The position numbers and the translations under genes were made by a program. A stretch of DNA of 13,352 nucleotides from the NCBI GenBank assembly GCA_016286595.1, contig JAEETR010000205.1, forward strand, positions 1-13,352. The letters are read 5' to 3'. Origin of the DNA: Oscillospiraceae bacterium (GTDB lineage: Bacteria > Bacillota > Clostridia > Oscillospirales > Oscillospiraceae). The notes below the pieces were generated by a model that saw only the letters and a program-made list of their open reading frames with translations, was not told the DNA's origin and made no database searches. Within the stretch, counting starts at the first letter, position 1. Every line of letters starts with the position of its first letter. Shown in pieces: positions 1 through 7,861 of this stretch.

Positions 1-697
1 AGCCGGTATTGGGGTCGGAGAACTCGGCAAGGCGCGTGCGGTACACGTCCATGGCGGCCTCCTCAAAGGCGAGAACGGGGTCCTCGACGCCCATGAGCCG
101 CAGAACGTATTTCGCGAAGGGCGGGTTGAGTATGATCAGCGGGCCTATCACGTACGTGGCCATGAAATTGTTTACCCGGAATCCCTCGTTACTCACCTCG
201 GGATTGAGACCGGCGCCCCGGACCGTATCGAAAAGAGGAGTACCGCCGTCGCCCCAGGAGTGGGCGAACTGGCTCTTGAAGCCCACGATGTCCATATCGT
301 CGAGTCTGCCCCAGTACAGGGAGTTGTAGCGGGCCATCATCTTCCTTTTCGCGGCGGTTGGGAACATGCCCAGCATCTTCTCGGAGGTGCCGTCCTCGTT
401 CTCTATGCGGTCGCCGAATATCTCCAGAGCGTTGCCCGTGACGAGGGTGACGCCCCCGGCCTCGGTGCGGCGGCGAAGAACGTCCACGAAGGGGTCCAGG
501 GCGTCTTTTACGAGGCTCTGCCCCTGCTCCGTGGTGCTGCCCAGATATACGAGCGCTATATCCTCGCTGACGAAGGCGGGCACGTCCTTCAGGGAGGTGT
601 TCACGATCTCGGCGCCGCAGCAGCGGGCGAGATATCTGGCGTTTTCAAGATCGCCGAAGAGGTTTGCCACCTCCGGGAAGAGTATCTCTATCTTCAT
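1..697 (-). CDS. gatD: GatD-like glutamine amidotransferase-fold subunit of lipid II isoglutaminyl synthase (3' end outside window)
   Basis: This is the GATase-like partner of MurT. In the known complex GatD releases ammonia from glutamine and MurT uses it to amidate the D-Glu of lipid II in the cytoplasm. 232 residues are visible, close to full length, and the frame is still open at base 2. It starts at ATG 697-695, overlapping the murT stop as ATGA, so the two are translationally coupled. The fold cues of the CobB/CobQ-like GATases are present: the start MKIEILFPEV, the nucleophile-elbow region VTLVTGNALEIFG (residues 83-95), and GFKSQFAHSWGDG (139-151). The elbow reads T87-G88-N89 where the family has Cys-Gly-Gly, and the later region reads K-S-Q where the S. 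aureus-type enzyme has its catalytic His. The catalytic Cys and probably the His are therefore missing. I recall similar Cys-less sequences in Clostridia, so this may be a subfamily trait rather than decay. The family is clear; glutaminase activity is doubtful. Confidence 0.85.
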   Translation of the reverse strand, partial: MKIEILFPEVANLFGDLENARYLARCCGAEIVNTSLKDVPAFVSEDIALVYLGSTTEQGQSLVKDALDPFVDVLRRRTEAGGVTLVTGNALEIFGDRIENEDGTSEKMLGMFPTAAKRKMMARYNSLYWGRLDDMDIVGFKSQFAHSWGDGGTPLFDTVRGAGLNPEVSNEGFRVNNFMATYVIGPLIILNPPFAKYVLRLMGVEDPVLAFEEAAMDVYRTRLAEFSDPNTG

Positions 698-2067
698 TTC
701 GCCGCCTCCTTTGCAAGCTCGATGACCTTTTCCCGCACCTGGAAGGCCAGCGTCAGGGAGTCGGTGCCGTAGAACATGTATATGCTCTGACCGGGTACGA
801 ACCGCAGATGCTCCGCCGCCTCGAATTCGTCGGACACGCAGGTGATCTTCTCCTCCGGCACGCCGGCCAGCAGGAGCCGCAGCTTGTAGTCCTTCCCCCG
901 GGGGCCGGTGGCCACGATGTGGGTTATGCCCTCCCGGGCCAGGAACTCAAAGTCGCAGTCGTACAGCCAGCACACATTCTCGGACCAGTGCTTCACGTCC
1001 CCCAGACAGTTCATCATCAGGAACAGCTCCTTTTCCCCGGGCTGCGTGCTGACGTAGTCGAAGGCGCGGGAGCAGGCCAGAGCGTTTTTCTCCTTGGCCA
1101 TCTGCATTATAAGGCGCACGTTCCCCACGTCCTCGGCAAGATACCGGGAGGCGGCGATGTGCACCCCCTCCATGTATCCGGATATATCTTCGTGGGTGAA
1201 GCCCAGCTGACGGAGAAGGGCTATTACCGTGACCATGTTGTACACGTTGAAAACGCTGTCGGACAGCAGTTTATATACGCCGGAGCCGCCCTTGTCGCTC
1301 ACGGTCATGGTCATGGACTCCAAATCCACGCCGGAGGCGGCGAAGTCGTAGTCGGGGGAGCGGAAGGAGCACTGTGTGCAGTGGGCTTTTCCGATGTGGT
1401 GGTAGCGGCGGTAGTCGTACTCCAGCTTCCCGGCGCACACGGGGCATATCTGCACGTCGTTGATGAGGTTTATGCACTCCTTCACGTCCGAGTCCATCTC
1501 CTCGATGCCGAAGTAGACCCGCTTGTTGTCCGGGGCCACGCCGGAAGCGATGAGGTCGTCGGCGTTGAGGACCAGCGTGGACTGGGGCGGGATGCTGTCG
1601 GTGAGGAAGTCGGCGATGTAATGGGGATGGGCGTTGCGCATGATGGAGTCGCGGAAAAGGTTGGTTATCACTATATAATCCGGCTTCACGAAGGGGTATA
1701 TGCGCTTTGAGGAGCGCTCGTCCACCTCCAGCACGGCGATATCGTACCTGGGCTTGTTGAGCAGCGTGCAGCCGCTGAGCAGGGCGGTGGATATGCCGGA
1801 GTTGATGTTGGAGCCGTAGCGGTTGTTGAGCACCTTTTTGCCGGATTTCTCAAGGATGTCGCATATCATGTTGGACACGGTGGTCTTGCCGTTGGTGCCG
1901 GTGACAGCGATGACGTGGGCGGGCTTGCCGATATACTTAAGGAAGTCCGGACATATCTTCAGCGCCAGCTCGCCGGGGAAATTCGTGCCGTTGTGCCTGG
2001 TTATTTTCAGCGCCGGGACTGACAGCTTGGCCATCCACAGAGCAAGATAGAACCTGAGAGTGCTCAT
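694..2067 (-). CDS. murT: MurT, Mur-ligase-type lipid II isoglutaminyl synthase subunit
   Basis: This is the ATP-dependent ligase subunit that amidates the alpha-carboxyl of D-Glu in the lipid II peptide stem. The protein has 457 residues. A Mur-ligase ATP-binding loop TGTNGKTT lies at residues 56-63, the central domain carries LEVDE (113-117) and TNLFRDS (135-141), and a four-cysteine zinc ribbon inserted in that domain uses Cys208, Cys211, Cys230 and Cys233, as in characterised MurT proteins. The C-terminal DUF1727-type domain includes CWLYDCDFE, the region where MurT is known to supply an Asp to the GatD active site. The start is ATG 2067-2065, which overlaps the trmB stop as ATGA; the frame stays open further upstream, but that extension lies inside trmB in another frame and does not look like MurT. 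The stop overlaps gatD by four bases. The ligase looks intact, in contrast to its GatD partner. Confidence 0.95.
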   Translation of the reverse strand: MSTLRFYLALWMAKLSVPALKITRHNGTNFPGELALKICPDFLKYIGKPAHVIAVTGTNGKTTVSNMICDILEKSGKKVLNNRYGSNINSGISTALLSGCTLLNKPRYDIAVLEVDERSSKRIYPFVKPDYIVITNLFRDSIMRNAHPHYIADFLTDSIPPQSTLVLNADDLIASGVAPDNKRVYFGIEEMDSDVKECINLINDVQICPVCAGKLEYDYRRYHHIGKAHCTQCSFRSPDYDFAASGVDLESMTMTVSDKGGSGVYKLLSDSVFNVYNMVTVIALLRQLGFTHEDISGYMEGVHIAASRYLAEDVGNVRLIMQMAKEKNALACSRAFDYVSTQPGEKELFLMMNCLGDVKHWSENVCWLYDCDFEFLAREGITHIVATGPRGKDYKLRLLLAGVPEEKITCVSDEFEAAEHLRFVPGQSIYMFYGTDSLTLAFQVREKVIELAKEAAK

Positions 2068-2708
2068 GGTAAGATCACCTTCCTCGCAACGAGTCTGTTT
2101 ATCGGTACGCCCTCGGCGTGGAACTTCGCCTCGTAATCGGTCATCACGCCCGCCGGCCCGTTTTTGTGGAGATCGTTCGTCACCTGGGACAGCGTCCAGC
2201 CGTTTTCGCAAAAGCTCTCCACGGACCAGTCGAAAAGGGGGCGGTTGTCGGTCTTGAACCATATCTCGCCGCCCGGCTTCAATATCTGTTCGTACAGCGC
2301 CAGGAACGACGGGGCCGTAAGGCGCCTTTTGAACTGCCGCTTCTTCAGCCACGGGTCGGGGAAGTTGATATATATCCGGCTGACCTCCCCCGGGGCGAAT
2401 ATCTCCGTGCAGCGCACGGCGTCGGCGTCGATGAAGCGGACGTTCTCTATGCCGCGCTCACATACCCGCTCCATGGCCACCACCATGGCGTCCGGCACCC
2501 GCTCCACGGCGGCGAACAGCACGTCCGGCTCGTCGAAAGCGGAATCGGCGGTGAAGCGGCCCTTGCCGCAGCCCAGCTCCACCCTGAGTTCTCTGTATCC
2601 GGGGAACGCCTCCAGCCACCGGCCCCTGAGGGACTCCGGCTGCGTGACCTGGACGGCAGCGCACCACTCCATCCGGGGGATAAGATTCGGCTTCTTTCTC
2701 ATTCGCAT
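2064..2708 (-). CDS. trmB: tRNA (guanine-N7)-methyltransferase TrmB
   Basis: This SAM-dependent enzyme methylates G46 in the variable loop of many tRNAs. The protein has 214 residues, the usual TrmB length. The SAM-binding motif ELGCGKG is at residues 44-50, the family signature IYINFPDPWLKKRQFKRRL lies around residues 112-130, and the C-terminal TDYEAKFHAEG block forms part of the guanine/tRNA site. I chose ATG 2708-2706 because GGAG lies 11 bases upstream; an in-frame ATG at 2702 would leave the ribosome binding site even further away. It is the second gene of the minus-strand operon, 21 bases after the upstream reductase and overlapping murT by ATGA. Nothing in it looks unusual. Confidence 0.95.
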   Translation of the reverse strand: MRMRKKPNLIPRMEWCAAVQVTQPESLRGRWLEAFPGYRELRVELGCGKGRFTADSAFDEPDVLFAAVERVPDAMVVAMERVCERGIENVRFIDADAVRCTEIFAPGEVSRIYINFPDPWLKKRQFKRRLTAPSFLALYEQILKPGGEIWFKTDNRPLFDWSVESFCENGWTLSQVTNDLHKNGPAGVMTDYEAKFHAEGVPINRLVARKVILP

Positions 2709-2729
2709 GGCGAATATATCTCCGTTTTA

Positions 2730-3557
2730 TCAGAATTTCAGCCCGTAGGCGGCGACGCACCTTTTCAGCCCGTCCGCGGTGGAGCTGAAGAACACGCCGT
2801 GACCGTTCAGTTTGGCGAGATCCATCCACAGATCGTGCACATCATCCATATCGGGGATATCCGCGGCGTCGCGGATATCCAGCCGCAGGCCCAGCTCGTC
2901 CCGCAGGGCGGAGGCGGCGTCGTACATGGTGCCGTCGGCTGCGCTGCCGAAGTTATATACCCCGCCGGGCAGATACACGGCCTTTTTCACGTTCTCCGCC
3001 ACCTCCCGGACCCAGGTCAGGCCCCGGCGCTGACGGGAGGATACGAGCACCCGCTGCCCTCTGGCGGCGGCCATAAGGGTGTTCACCAGGAAATTGCTGC
3101 GGTAGGGAAGACCGTTCACGGGCATATCGTACATCCACGTGGCCCGCAGCATGACGGCGCCGGGGTCCACGTCCAGCACGCGGCGCTCCATCTCCAGCTT
3201 CTGCCGCGCGTACAGATTTGCCGGGGCCTCCACGCTCTCGCCGTAGGGCCCGGGCCCGTCGGCGCCGGAATAGATCTGGTCGGTGCTGAAAAATACGAGC
3301 TTTGCGCCCTTCGCCGCCCGGGCTATATATTCCGGTATCTCCACGTTGGCCCGATAGGAGCCCTCCGGGTCGGCAGCGCACTGGCCGATGTCCGACATGG
3401 CGGCGGTATGGATCACCGCGTCGGGGGCTGCGGCGTCTATTATGCGGGCGACGTCGTCGTAACGGGCGCCACGCAAAGAGGGGGAGGGGACCACGTCCAT
3501 GGCGGCGGCTATCCGCGCCCCCACGAAGCCCCTTGCCCCGGTCAGCAGTACGTTCAT
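2730..3557 (-). CDS. RmlD-like NAD(P)-dependent sugar-nucleotide reductase/epimerase family protein
   Basis: This is an extended short-chain dehydrogenase most like the dTDP-4-dehydrorhamnose reductase (RmlD) group. The protein has 275 residues. The Rossmann loop TGARGFVG is at residues 6-13, an STDQIYSG active-site strand starts at Ser91, and the catalytic pair YARQK gives Tyr116 and Lys120. A substrate-side loop contains LRATWMYD, and GVYNFGSA follows further on. RmlD-group enzymes reduce 4-keto sugar nucleotides, but no other rml genes are in the window, so the substrate is unknown. The start ATG 3557-3555 has GGGAG eight bases upstream. It is the first gene of the minus-strand operon, about 50 bases downstream of the predicted transcription start. 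The family is clear; the exact reaction is inferred only at family level. Confidence 0.85.
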   Translation of the reverse strand: MNVLLTGARGFVGARIAAAMDVVPSPSLRGARYDDVARIIDAAAPDAVIHTAAMSDIGQCAADPEGSYRANVEIPEYIARAAKGAKLVFFSTDQIYSGADGPGPYGESVEAPANLYARQKLEMERRVLDVDPGAVMLRATWMYDMPVNGLPYRSNFLVNTLMAAARGQRVLVSSRQRRGLTWVREVAENVKKAVYLPGGVYNFGSAADGTMYDAASALRDELGLRLDIRDAADIPDMDDVHDLWMDLAKLNGHGVFFSSTADGLKRCVAAYGLKF

Positions 3558-3615
3558 TTTCTCTTCTCCCTGAAAAGCGCCGCAAGGCGCGGCGGATCGT
3601 CCTTTTTTCGGTGAG

Positions 3616-3644
3616 ATTTTACCATTATTTCACACGGTAGTCAA
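3616..3644 (-). promoter_or_regulatory. Sigma-A promoter of the reductase-trmB-murT-gatD operon
   Basis: Read on the minus strand there is a -35 box TTGACT (3644-3639), a 17-base spacer, and a -10 box TAAAAT (3621-3616) preceded by TGG, which gives an extended -10. This is close to the consensus for housekeeping sigma factors. Transcription would start near 3609 and leave a leader of about 50 bases before the ATG at 3557. Confidence 0.85.
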
Positions 3645-3645
3645 A

Positions 3646-3687
3646 CGCCCCGGAAGGCGGAAAAGCCTCCGGACGTTTATTTTTTTT
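3646..3687 (+). terminator. Rho-independent terminator facing the phage module
   Basis: The stem CCGGAAGGC (3650-3658) pairs with GCCTCCGG (3665-3672) around the loop GGAAAA with one bulged A. The outer CG pairs at 3646-3647 and 3674-3675 may extend it. The tract TTTATTTTTTTT (3676-3687) follows directly. The T tract is on the plus strand only, so it stops rightward transcription. No plus-strand gene lies upstream in the window, so it either insulates the phage module from read-through or is a leftover of a removed gene. Confidence 0.7.
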
Positions 3688-3705
3688 AGACTTTTTTCGT
3701 TTCGC

Positions 3706-3723
3706 TTGCACTCAAACGTGCAA
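3706..3723. repeat. Perfect 6-6-6 inverted repeat upstream of the terminase genes
   Basis: TTGCAC and GTGCAA are exact reverse complements separated by the six bases TCAAAC. The dyad lies 39 bases before the terminase small-subunit ATG and just after the terminator. It could be an operator for a dimeric regulator or a weak hairpin. In the 75 bases between the terminator and the ATG I see no convincing -35/-10 pair, so the promoter of the module is not identified. Confidence 0.4.
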
Positions 3724-3762
3724 ATATCCGTCCTTCCGGCCCCTTTACGAGGGGGTATAGCG

Positions 3763-4245
3763 ATGAAAAAAGACAAAAGACCTGCCGTGACCGCAAAGCG
3801 CCTTTCCCGGGAGATATCCGATTATTTCGATTCCATATCCCGGCGCGTGGTGCTGACGGAGTGGGCCGAGACCGGGGAGACGGACGCCAAGGGCAAGCCG
3901 GTGACCGAACTGCGCGCCGTGAAAAACGTGAAAGGCGAGGGCGTGGTCGTCACGGAATACGCAGACCCGCCCTGCATCGGGGAACTGTGCGCCCGGCTGA
4001 ACATCACCCGGCGGGAGTGGGAGACCCTCCGGGACGGGGACGGAGAGACGGCCCGGGCCGCCCTCATGGCGGAGGAGCGGATAAGAGCGTATCTGGACAG
4101 ACAGCTGCTCGTCCGGGAGGGAAAAGACGTCAGGGGCGTCATTTTCCATCTGGAGAACAACTTCGACTGCGCGGAGCGCCACAGCGTGGAGGGCAGCGGC
4201 GTGAGCATAGTCATCGAGGGCGACGCCGCGGGGTGCGATGAGTAG
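3763..4245 (+). CDS. terS: Phage terminase small subunit (DNA-packaging protein)
   Basis: The small terminase subunit recognises the phage packaging site and hands DNA to the large subunit. The protein has 160 residues. Its start region MKKDKRPAVTAKRLSREI and a middle region IGELCARLNITRREWETL look like the helix-turn-helix DNA-binding part. The C-terminal part GVIFHLENNF (around residues 129-138) matches the IFNLKNN-type signature of phage gp3-like packaging proteins. I chose ATG 3763 because GAGGGGG (3749-3755) is placed seven bases upstream. A longer frame from TTG 3706 would start inside the inverted repeat with no ribosome binding site. The stop lies inside the start of the large-subunit gene (8-base overlap), the usual coupling of these two genes. 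The role is inferred from the C-terminal signature plus position. Confidence 0.8.
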   Translation: MKKDKRPAVTAKRLSREISDYFDSISRRVVLTEWAETGETDAKGKPVTELRAVKNVKGEGVVVTEYADPPCIGELCARLNITRREWETLRDGDGETARAALMAEERIRAYLDRQLLVREGKDVRGVIFHLENNFDCAERHSVEGSGVSIVIEGDAAGCDE

Positions 4246-5653
4246 AGCGAACGGCGAGATACGGCTGCGCCCGAACAAAAAGCAGCTCATGTTCATCACG
4301 GCCCGGCAGCGCTATATCGGCTACGGCGGCGCCCGGGGCGGCGGCAAGAGCTGGGCCGTGCGGGTCAAGGCGATGCTGCTGGCACGGCGCTATCCCGGCA
4401 TACGGATGCTCATCGTCCGCCGCACCTACGCGGAGCTGCAGCTCAACCATACCCGCCCGCTGCAGACCCTGCTCCGGGGACAGGCGGATTACGTGGAGCG
4501 GGACAAGGAATTCCGCTTCGCCAACGGGAGCAGCCTCATGCTGGGCTTCTGCGACGCCCAGAGCGACGTGCTGCGCTATCAGGGACAGGAGTTTGACGTC
4601 ATTTTCCTGGACGAGGCCACTCAGCTTACCGAGTACCAGTTCCAGACCTTCAAGGGGTGCCTTCGCGGCGTCAACGATTTCCCCAAGCGCATATACGTGA
4701 CCTGCAATCCCGGCGGCGTGGGCCACGCCTGGGTGAAAAGGCTCTTCATCGACAGAGATTTCCGCCCCGGAGAGGACCCGGACGACTACGTGTTCATCCC
4801 CGCCGGAGTGAGGGATAACGACGCCCTCATGGCCTCGGACCCGGGCTACGTGGAAAATCTCAAGTCCCTGCCCTATGCGCTGCGCATGGCGTGGCTGGAG
4901 GGCAGGTGGGACGTGTTCGCCGGTCAGTTCTTCACCGAGTGGAACGAGTCCGTCCACGTGACGGAGCCCTTCGACGTGCCGGACTGGTGGCGCTTCTACG
5001 TGACCATGGACTACGGCATGGACATGCTGGCGGCTTATCTCATCGGCGTGGACCCGGCCGGTACGGCCTGGGTCATGCGGGAGGTGTACGACGGCCGGGA
5101 CCTGGGCGAGGGACACGACGGACTCATCATCAGCAGGGCTGCGCAGAAGGTGAAGACCCTTGCCGCCGGAAGGAGGATCACCGCGTACCTTGCTCCGCCG
5201 GATCTGTGGAACAGGCGGCAGGAGACGGGCCGCAGCGCCGCCGACATATTCGCCGAGCACGGTCTGCGCCTGACCATGACCTCCAACGACCGGTTCGACG
5301 GCTGGATGGCCATGCGGGAGCGGCTGAAGGTGGTCACCGACGAGAGAGGACAGCCCTCCGCCGGCCTTCGCATATTCCGCTGCTGCCCCAACCTCATCCG
5401 CACCATACCCCTTCTTACGTACGACGCCGACGACCCGAACGACGCCGCCGACACCCCTCACGAGATCACCCACGGCCCCGACGCCATACGGGGCTTCTGC
5501 GTCTACCGCACGGGCGCGGCAAAGCGCCCCGCCGTCAGACGAGCCTGGACCGGGGACATGTGGCAGGATTATCGCGCCGCCGATCCGGACACCCGCCGTT
5601 ATCTGCTGGAGAGGTGGGGCGAACCGGCCAATGATCCCGGCAAAATGGGATAA
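4238..5653 (+). CDS. terL: Phage terminase large subunit (packaging ATPase-nuclease)
   Basis: This is the motor that pumps DNA into the prohead through the portal and cuts the concatemer. The protein has 471 residues and is complete. The ATPase domain has the Walker A loop GGARGGGKS (30-38), the Walker B strand DVIFLDEA (120-127) with catalytic Glu126, and the coupling motif TCNPGG (155-160). The RNase H-like nuclease domain begins with MDYG (Asp259), and its last acidic residue sits in HGPDAIRG (Asp415). All key residues are present, so the enzyme looks functional. The ATG at 4238 overlaps the small-subunit gene. The portal gene follows after 34 bases, which is the standard packaging-module order. 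Presence of both domains at full length argues against a decayed remnant. Confidence 0.95.
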   Translation: MSRANGEIRLRPNKKQLMFITARQRYIGYGGARGGGKSWAVRVKAMLLARRYPGIRMLIVRRTYAELQLNHTRPLQTLLRGQADYVERDKEFRFANGSSLMLGFCDAQSDVLRYQGQEFDVIFLDEATQLTEYQFQTFKGCLRGVNDFPKRIYVTCNPGGVGHAWVKRLFIDRDFRPGEDPDDYVFIPAGVRDNDALMASDPGYVENLKSLPYALRMAWLEGRWDVFAGQFFTEWNESVHVTEPFDVPDWWRFYVTMDYGMDMLAAYLIGVDPAGTAWVMREVYDGRDLGEGHDGLIISRAAQKVKTLAAGRRITAYLAPPDLWNRRQETGRSAADIFAEHGLRLTMTSNDRFDGWMAMRERLKVVTDERGQPSAGLRIFRCCPNLIRTIPLLTYDADDPNDAADTPHEITHGPDAIRGFCVYRTGAAKRPAVRRAWTGDMWQDYRAADPDTRRYLLERWGEPANDPGKMG

Positions 5654-5673
5654 AAGTGGGGAGCAGAGACAGT

Positions 5674-5680
5674 AAAGGAG
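5674..5680 (+). promoter_or_regulatory. Ribosome binding site that fixes a TTG start for the portal gene
   Basis: AAAGGAG lies seven bases before TTG 5688-5690. The first in-frame ATG (5715) has no comparable site upstream, so the TTG start is preferred. Confidence 0.7.
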
Positions 5681-5687
5681 CGAGAAT

Positions 5688-7496
5688 TTGGACGAAAACA
5701 GGGAAATTGGAGCAATGCGCCTGAAATATTTCCGGCGCCTTTGCGAGATAAACGAGCTGGCGTGGCAGAAGGAGCTGGCGCGGATGGACCGCCGGGAGAG
5801 CATCTACCGGGGAGACGGACTGCTGCGGCCCCTGACGGCGCGGGACGTCAACTCCGACGGCAGCGCCAAAACCGCGCCTCACGTCAGGAACGTGGTGGCG
5901 GAGAACATCGAGGCCCAGGTGTCCTCCGTCATACCCCGTCCCCGGGTCACGGCCCGCCGCCGCCGTGACGAGAAGCTGGCGGCCGTGGCGGAGAACATGA
6001 TCGCCGCGGAGCTGGACCGCCTGCCTATGGAGGAGATAAACGACCTGGTGGACAGAACGGTGAAGATACAGGGCGGCGCCATGCTGCTGGTGGAGTGGGA
6101 CAACACCGCCGTAAGCCACTCCGCCGTGGGGGAGATAACCGTCACCCCCGTCCATCCACGGCAGTTCATCCCCCAGGACGGGGTGTTCACCTCCATTGAC
6201 GACATGGATTACTTCTTCCTGCGGCTGCCCCAGACGAAGGAATATATCCGTCGCCGCTACGGCGCGGACACGTTTGACGGGGAGGGGAACGGGAACGAGT
6301 CCGGGGAGGGCATGGTCACCCAGTACGTGGCCTATTACAAAAACGGCCTGGGCGGCATAGGCCGCTTCTCATGGGTCAACGATACCGTGCTGGAGGACCT
6401 GGAGGACTATCAGGCCCGATACCTGCGCCGATGCGACAGGTGGGGCGCGGCCGTGACGGACGGGGACGAGGGCCCTCACTGCCACGGCGGGGAGTTCACC
6501 CTTGAAAAGGAAGAGGAGGAGATCCTCTTCTCCGACCTGCGCCTTTCCGACGGCACCGTGATACCCGCCTGCGACGCCAAAGGACGCAGGACCGGGATTC
6601 CCTACTACGAACCGGGGGCGTATCCCCTGGTACTCATAAGGAACGTGAGCATGTTCGGGCAGCTGCTTGGCCAGTCCGACGTGGACAGGCTCGAATCCAC
6701 CCAGAACGTTATAAACCGCATAGAGACGAAGATGATCGAGCGGTTCATAAAGGCCGGTACCCGTATAACCCTGCCGGACAGGGCGGACATACGCATCGAC
6801 CCGGAGGACTCGGAGGTGCTGTACATAGGCAGCGCCGCCGACAAGAGCCTCATTGACGTTTACGACTTCAAGGGCGACATGACCGACGAGCTGGAGTACG
6901 CCCGCAGAAAGTACGAGGAGGCCCGGCAGATCATCGGCATCACTGACTCCTATCAGGGCCGCAACGACCCCACGGCCGTCAGCGGCAGGGCGAAGGAGAT
7001 AGCCGTGGCCCGGTCCGAGGGCATGCTGGAGTCCAAGAGGATCATGAAGGAGGCGGCCTACGCAAGGCTGTTCGAGCTCATATTCAAATTCTCACTGGCA
7101 TACAAGGACGAACCCCGTCCCGTGGCAGTCACGGACAGCCGAGGCGGCGTGGGCTACGACAGTTTTGACCGCCGGGATTATCTGGAGATGGACGACGCCG
7201 GGGAGTATTTCTACAACGACGGCTTCCTGTTCTCCTGCGACGCCGCCGACACTCTGACCTCAAACCGTCAGGCCATGTGGAGCGAGGCGGCCTCCTACTT
7301 CACGGACGGCGCCATGGGCGACCCGGAGAGGGCGGAGACACAGATCATGTTCTGGACCATGATGGAGGAACTGCACCACCCCCTGGCGGGCATGGTGCGC
7401 CGCCAGCTGCAGCGGCGGCTGGAGGATGAGAATACCGGCGCCGCCGCCGGGAAAACGGCGGAGGAAAGGAGCGGCAGATGGGATACGACCGGATGA
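5688..7496 (+). CDS. Phage portal protein, P22-like
   Basis: The portal forms the dodecameric ring at one capsid vertex through which DNA enters and leaves. The protein has 602 residues, between the T7 (about 540) and P22 (about 725) portals. It starts at TTG 5688. Recognisable parts are the early segment NVVAENIEAQVSSVIPRPRV, MLLVEWDNTAV followed by VTPVHPRQFIPQDG (wing region), and the helical crown-side segment IIGITDSYQGRNDPTAVSGR followed by long helices. These fit the P22-type portal group found in many clostridial prophages. It lies between terL and the capsid genes, and its last 19 bases overlap the next gene. The acidic C-terminus (RRLEDENTGAAAGKTAEERS) is low in structure. The family is confident; the subfamily assignment is from memory of similar sequences. 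Confidence 0.9.
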   Translation: MDENREIGAMRLKYFRRLCEINELAWQKELARMDRRESIYRGDGLLRPLTARDVNSDGSAKTAPHVRNVVAENIEAQVSSVIPRPRVTARRRRDEKLAAVAENMIAAELDRLPMEEINDLVDRTVKIQGGAMLLVEWDNTAVSHSAVGEITVTPVHPRQFIPQDGVFTSIDDMDYFFLRLPQTKEYIRRRYGADTFDGEGNGNESGEGMVTQYVAYYKNGLGGIGRFSWVNDTVLEDLEDYQARYLRRCDRWGAAVTDGDEGPHCHGGEFTLEKEEEEILFSDLRLSDGTVIPACDAKGRRTGIPYYEPGAYPLVLIRNVSMFGQLLGQSDVDRLESTQNVINRIETKMIERFIKAGTRITLPDRADIRIDPEDSEVLYIGSAADKSLIDVYDFKGDMTDELEYARRKYEEARQIIGITDSYQGRNDPTAVSGRAKEIAVARSEGMLESKRIMKEAAYARLFELIFKFSLAYKDEPRPVAVTDSRGGVGYDSFDRRDYLEMDDAGEYFYNDGFLFSCDAADTLTSNRQAMWSEAASYFTDGAMGDPERAETQIMFWTMMEELHHPLAGMVRRQLQRRLEDENTGAAAGKTAEERSGRWDTTG

Positions 7497-7849
7497 TAAC
7501 GCAGGATGACGCCATCCCTGTCCCGGAGGACGGAGTCGTGGCAGCCGTGGCGGAGGCGCTGCGCGCCATAGAGGGCGAGAGCGTACCGCCCGCGCCCGCG
7601 CCGGAACCGGTCCCTTTCCCGGCGCCTCCCGCCCCGGACTACAGGACGGCGCTGACGGACGTGCTGCGGGCGGCGAAGCAGCAGGCCATCAACAGCGCCC
7701 TGGCGAAAAGCCACATGACCGGCACCGTGACCCGGGGCCTGGGCTCCCTGCCGGTGCCGGAGGCGGAGATGGGCCTTTTCCGCACTCTGCTTCCCGAGTC
7801 CTCCGAGGACGACATCCGCAGAAGCTACAACAGGTACATTACGAAGTAA
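7478..7849 (+). CDS. Small protein in the scaffold position, putative scaffolding protein
   Basis: This 123-residue protein starts at ATG 7478 with AAAGGAG six bases upstream and overlaps the end of the portal gene. The N-terminal third is acidic (MITQDDAIPVPEDGVV). Residues of about 37-55 form a Pro/Ala-rich linker with PPAPAPEPVPFPAPPAP. The C-terminal half looks helical (TALTDVLRAAKQQAINSALA) and ends in the charged DDIRRSYNRYITK. No enzymatic motif is visible. Because it sits between portal and capsid, where short-tailed phages keep their scaffold, and has a flexible acidic head with a basic helical tail, a scaffolding role is plausible. It is short for that role and shows no protease motif. 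I do not recognise the family by sequence. Confidence 0.5.
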   Translation: MGYDRMITQDDAIPVPEDGVVAAVAEALRAIEGESVPPAPAPEPVPFPAPPAPDYRTALTDVLRAAKQQAINSALAKSHMTGTVTRGLGSLPVPEAEMGLFRTLLPESSEDDIRRSYNRYITK

Positions 7850-7861
7850 AAAGGAGAAAAC

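Noticed and set aside
664..1710. Long plus-strand open frame opposite murT (348 codons)
   Set aside because: It lies antisense to a clear MurT with full motifs. Its translation is His/Val/Gly-rich low-complexity sequence typical of a GC-rich shadow frame, and it has no plausible ribosome binding site.
2118..3614. Plus-strand open frame of 498 codons opposite trmB and the reductase
   Set aside because: It spans two well-supported genes on the other strand and the intergenic gap. Its composition is that of a shadow frame and it shows no family motif.
3706..3762. Longer terminase small-subunit start at TTG 3706
   Set aside because: It has no ribosome binding site, begins inside the inverted repeat, and adds residues that do not resemble the family. 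ATG 3763 has a well-placed GAGGGGG.
4211..5803. Minus-strand open frame of 530 codons opposite the terminase large subunit
   Set aside because: The opposite strand holds a complete terminase with all catalytic motifs. The minus frame is an antisense shadow with no recognisable domain.
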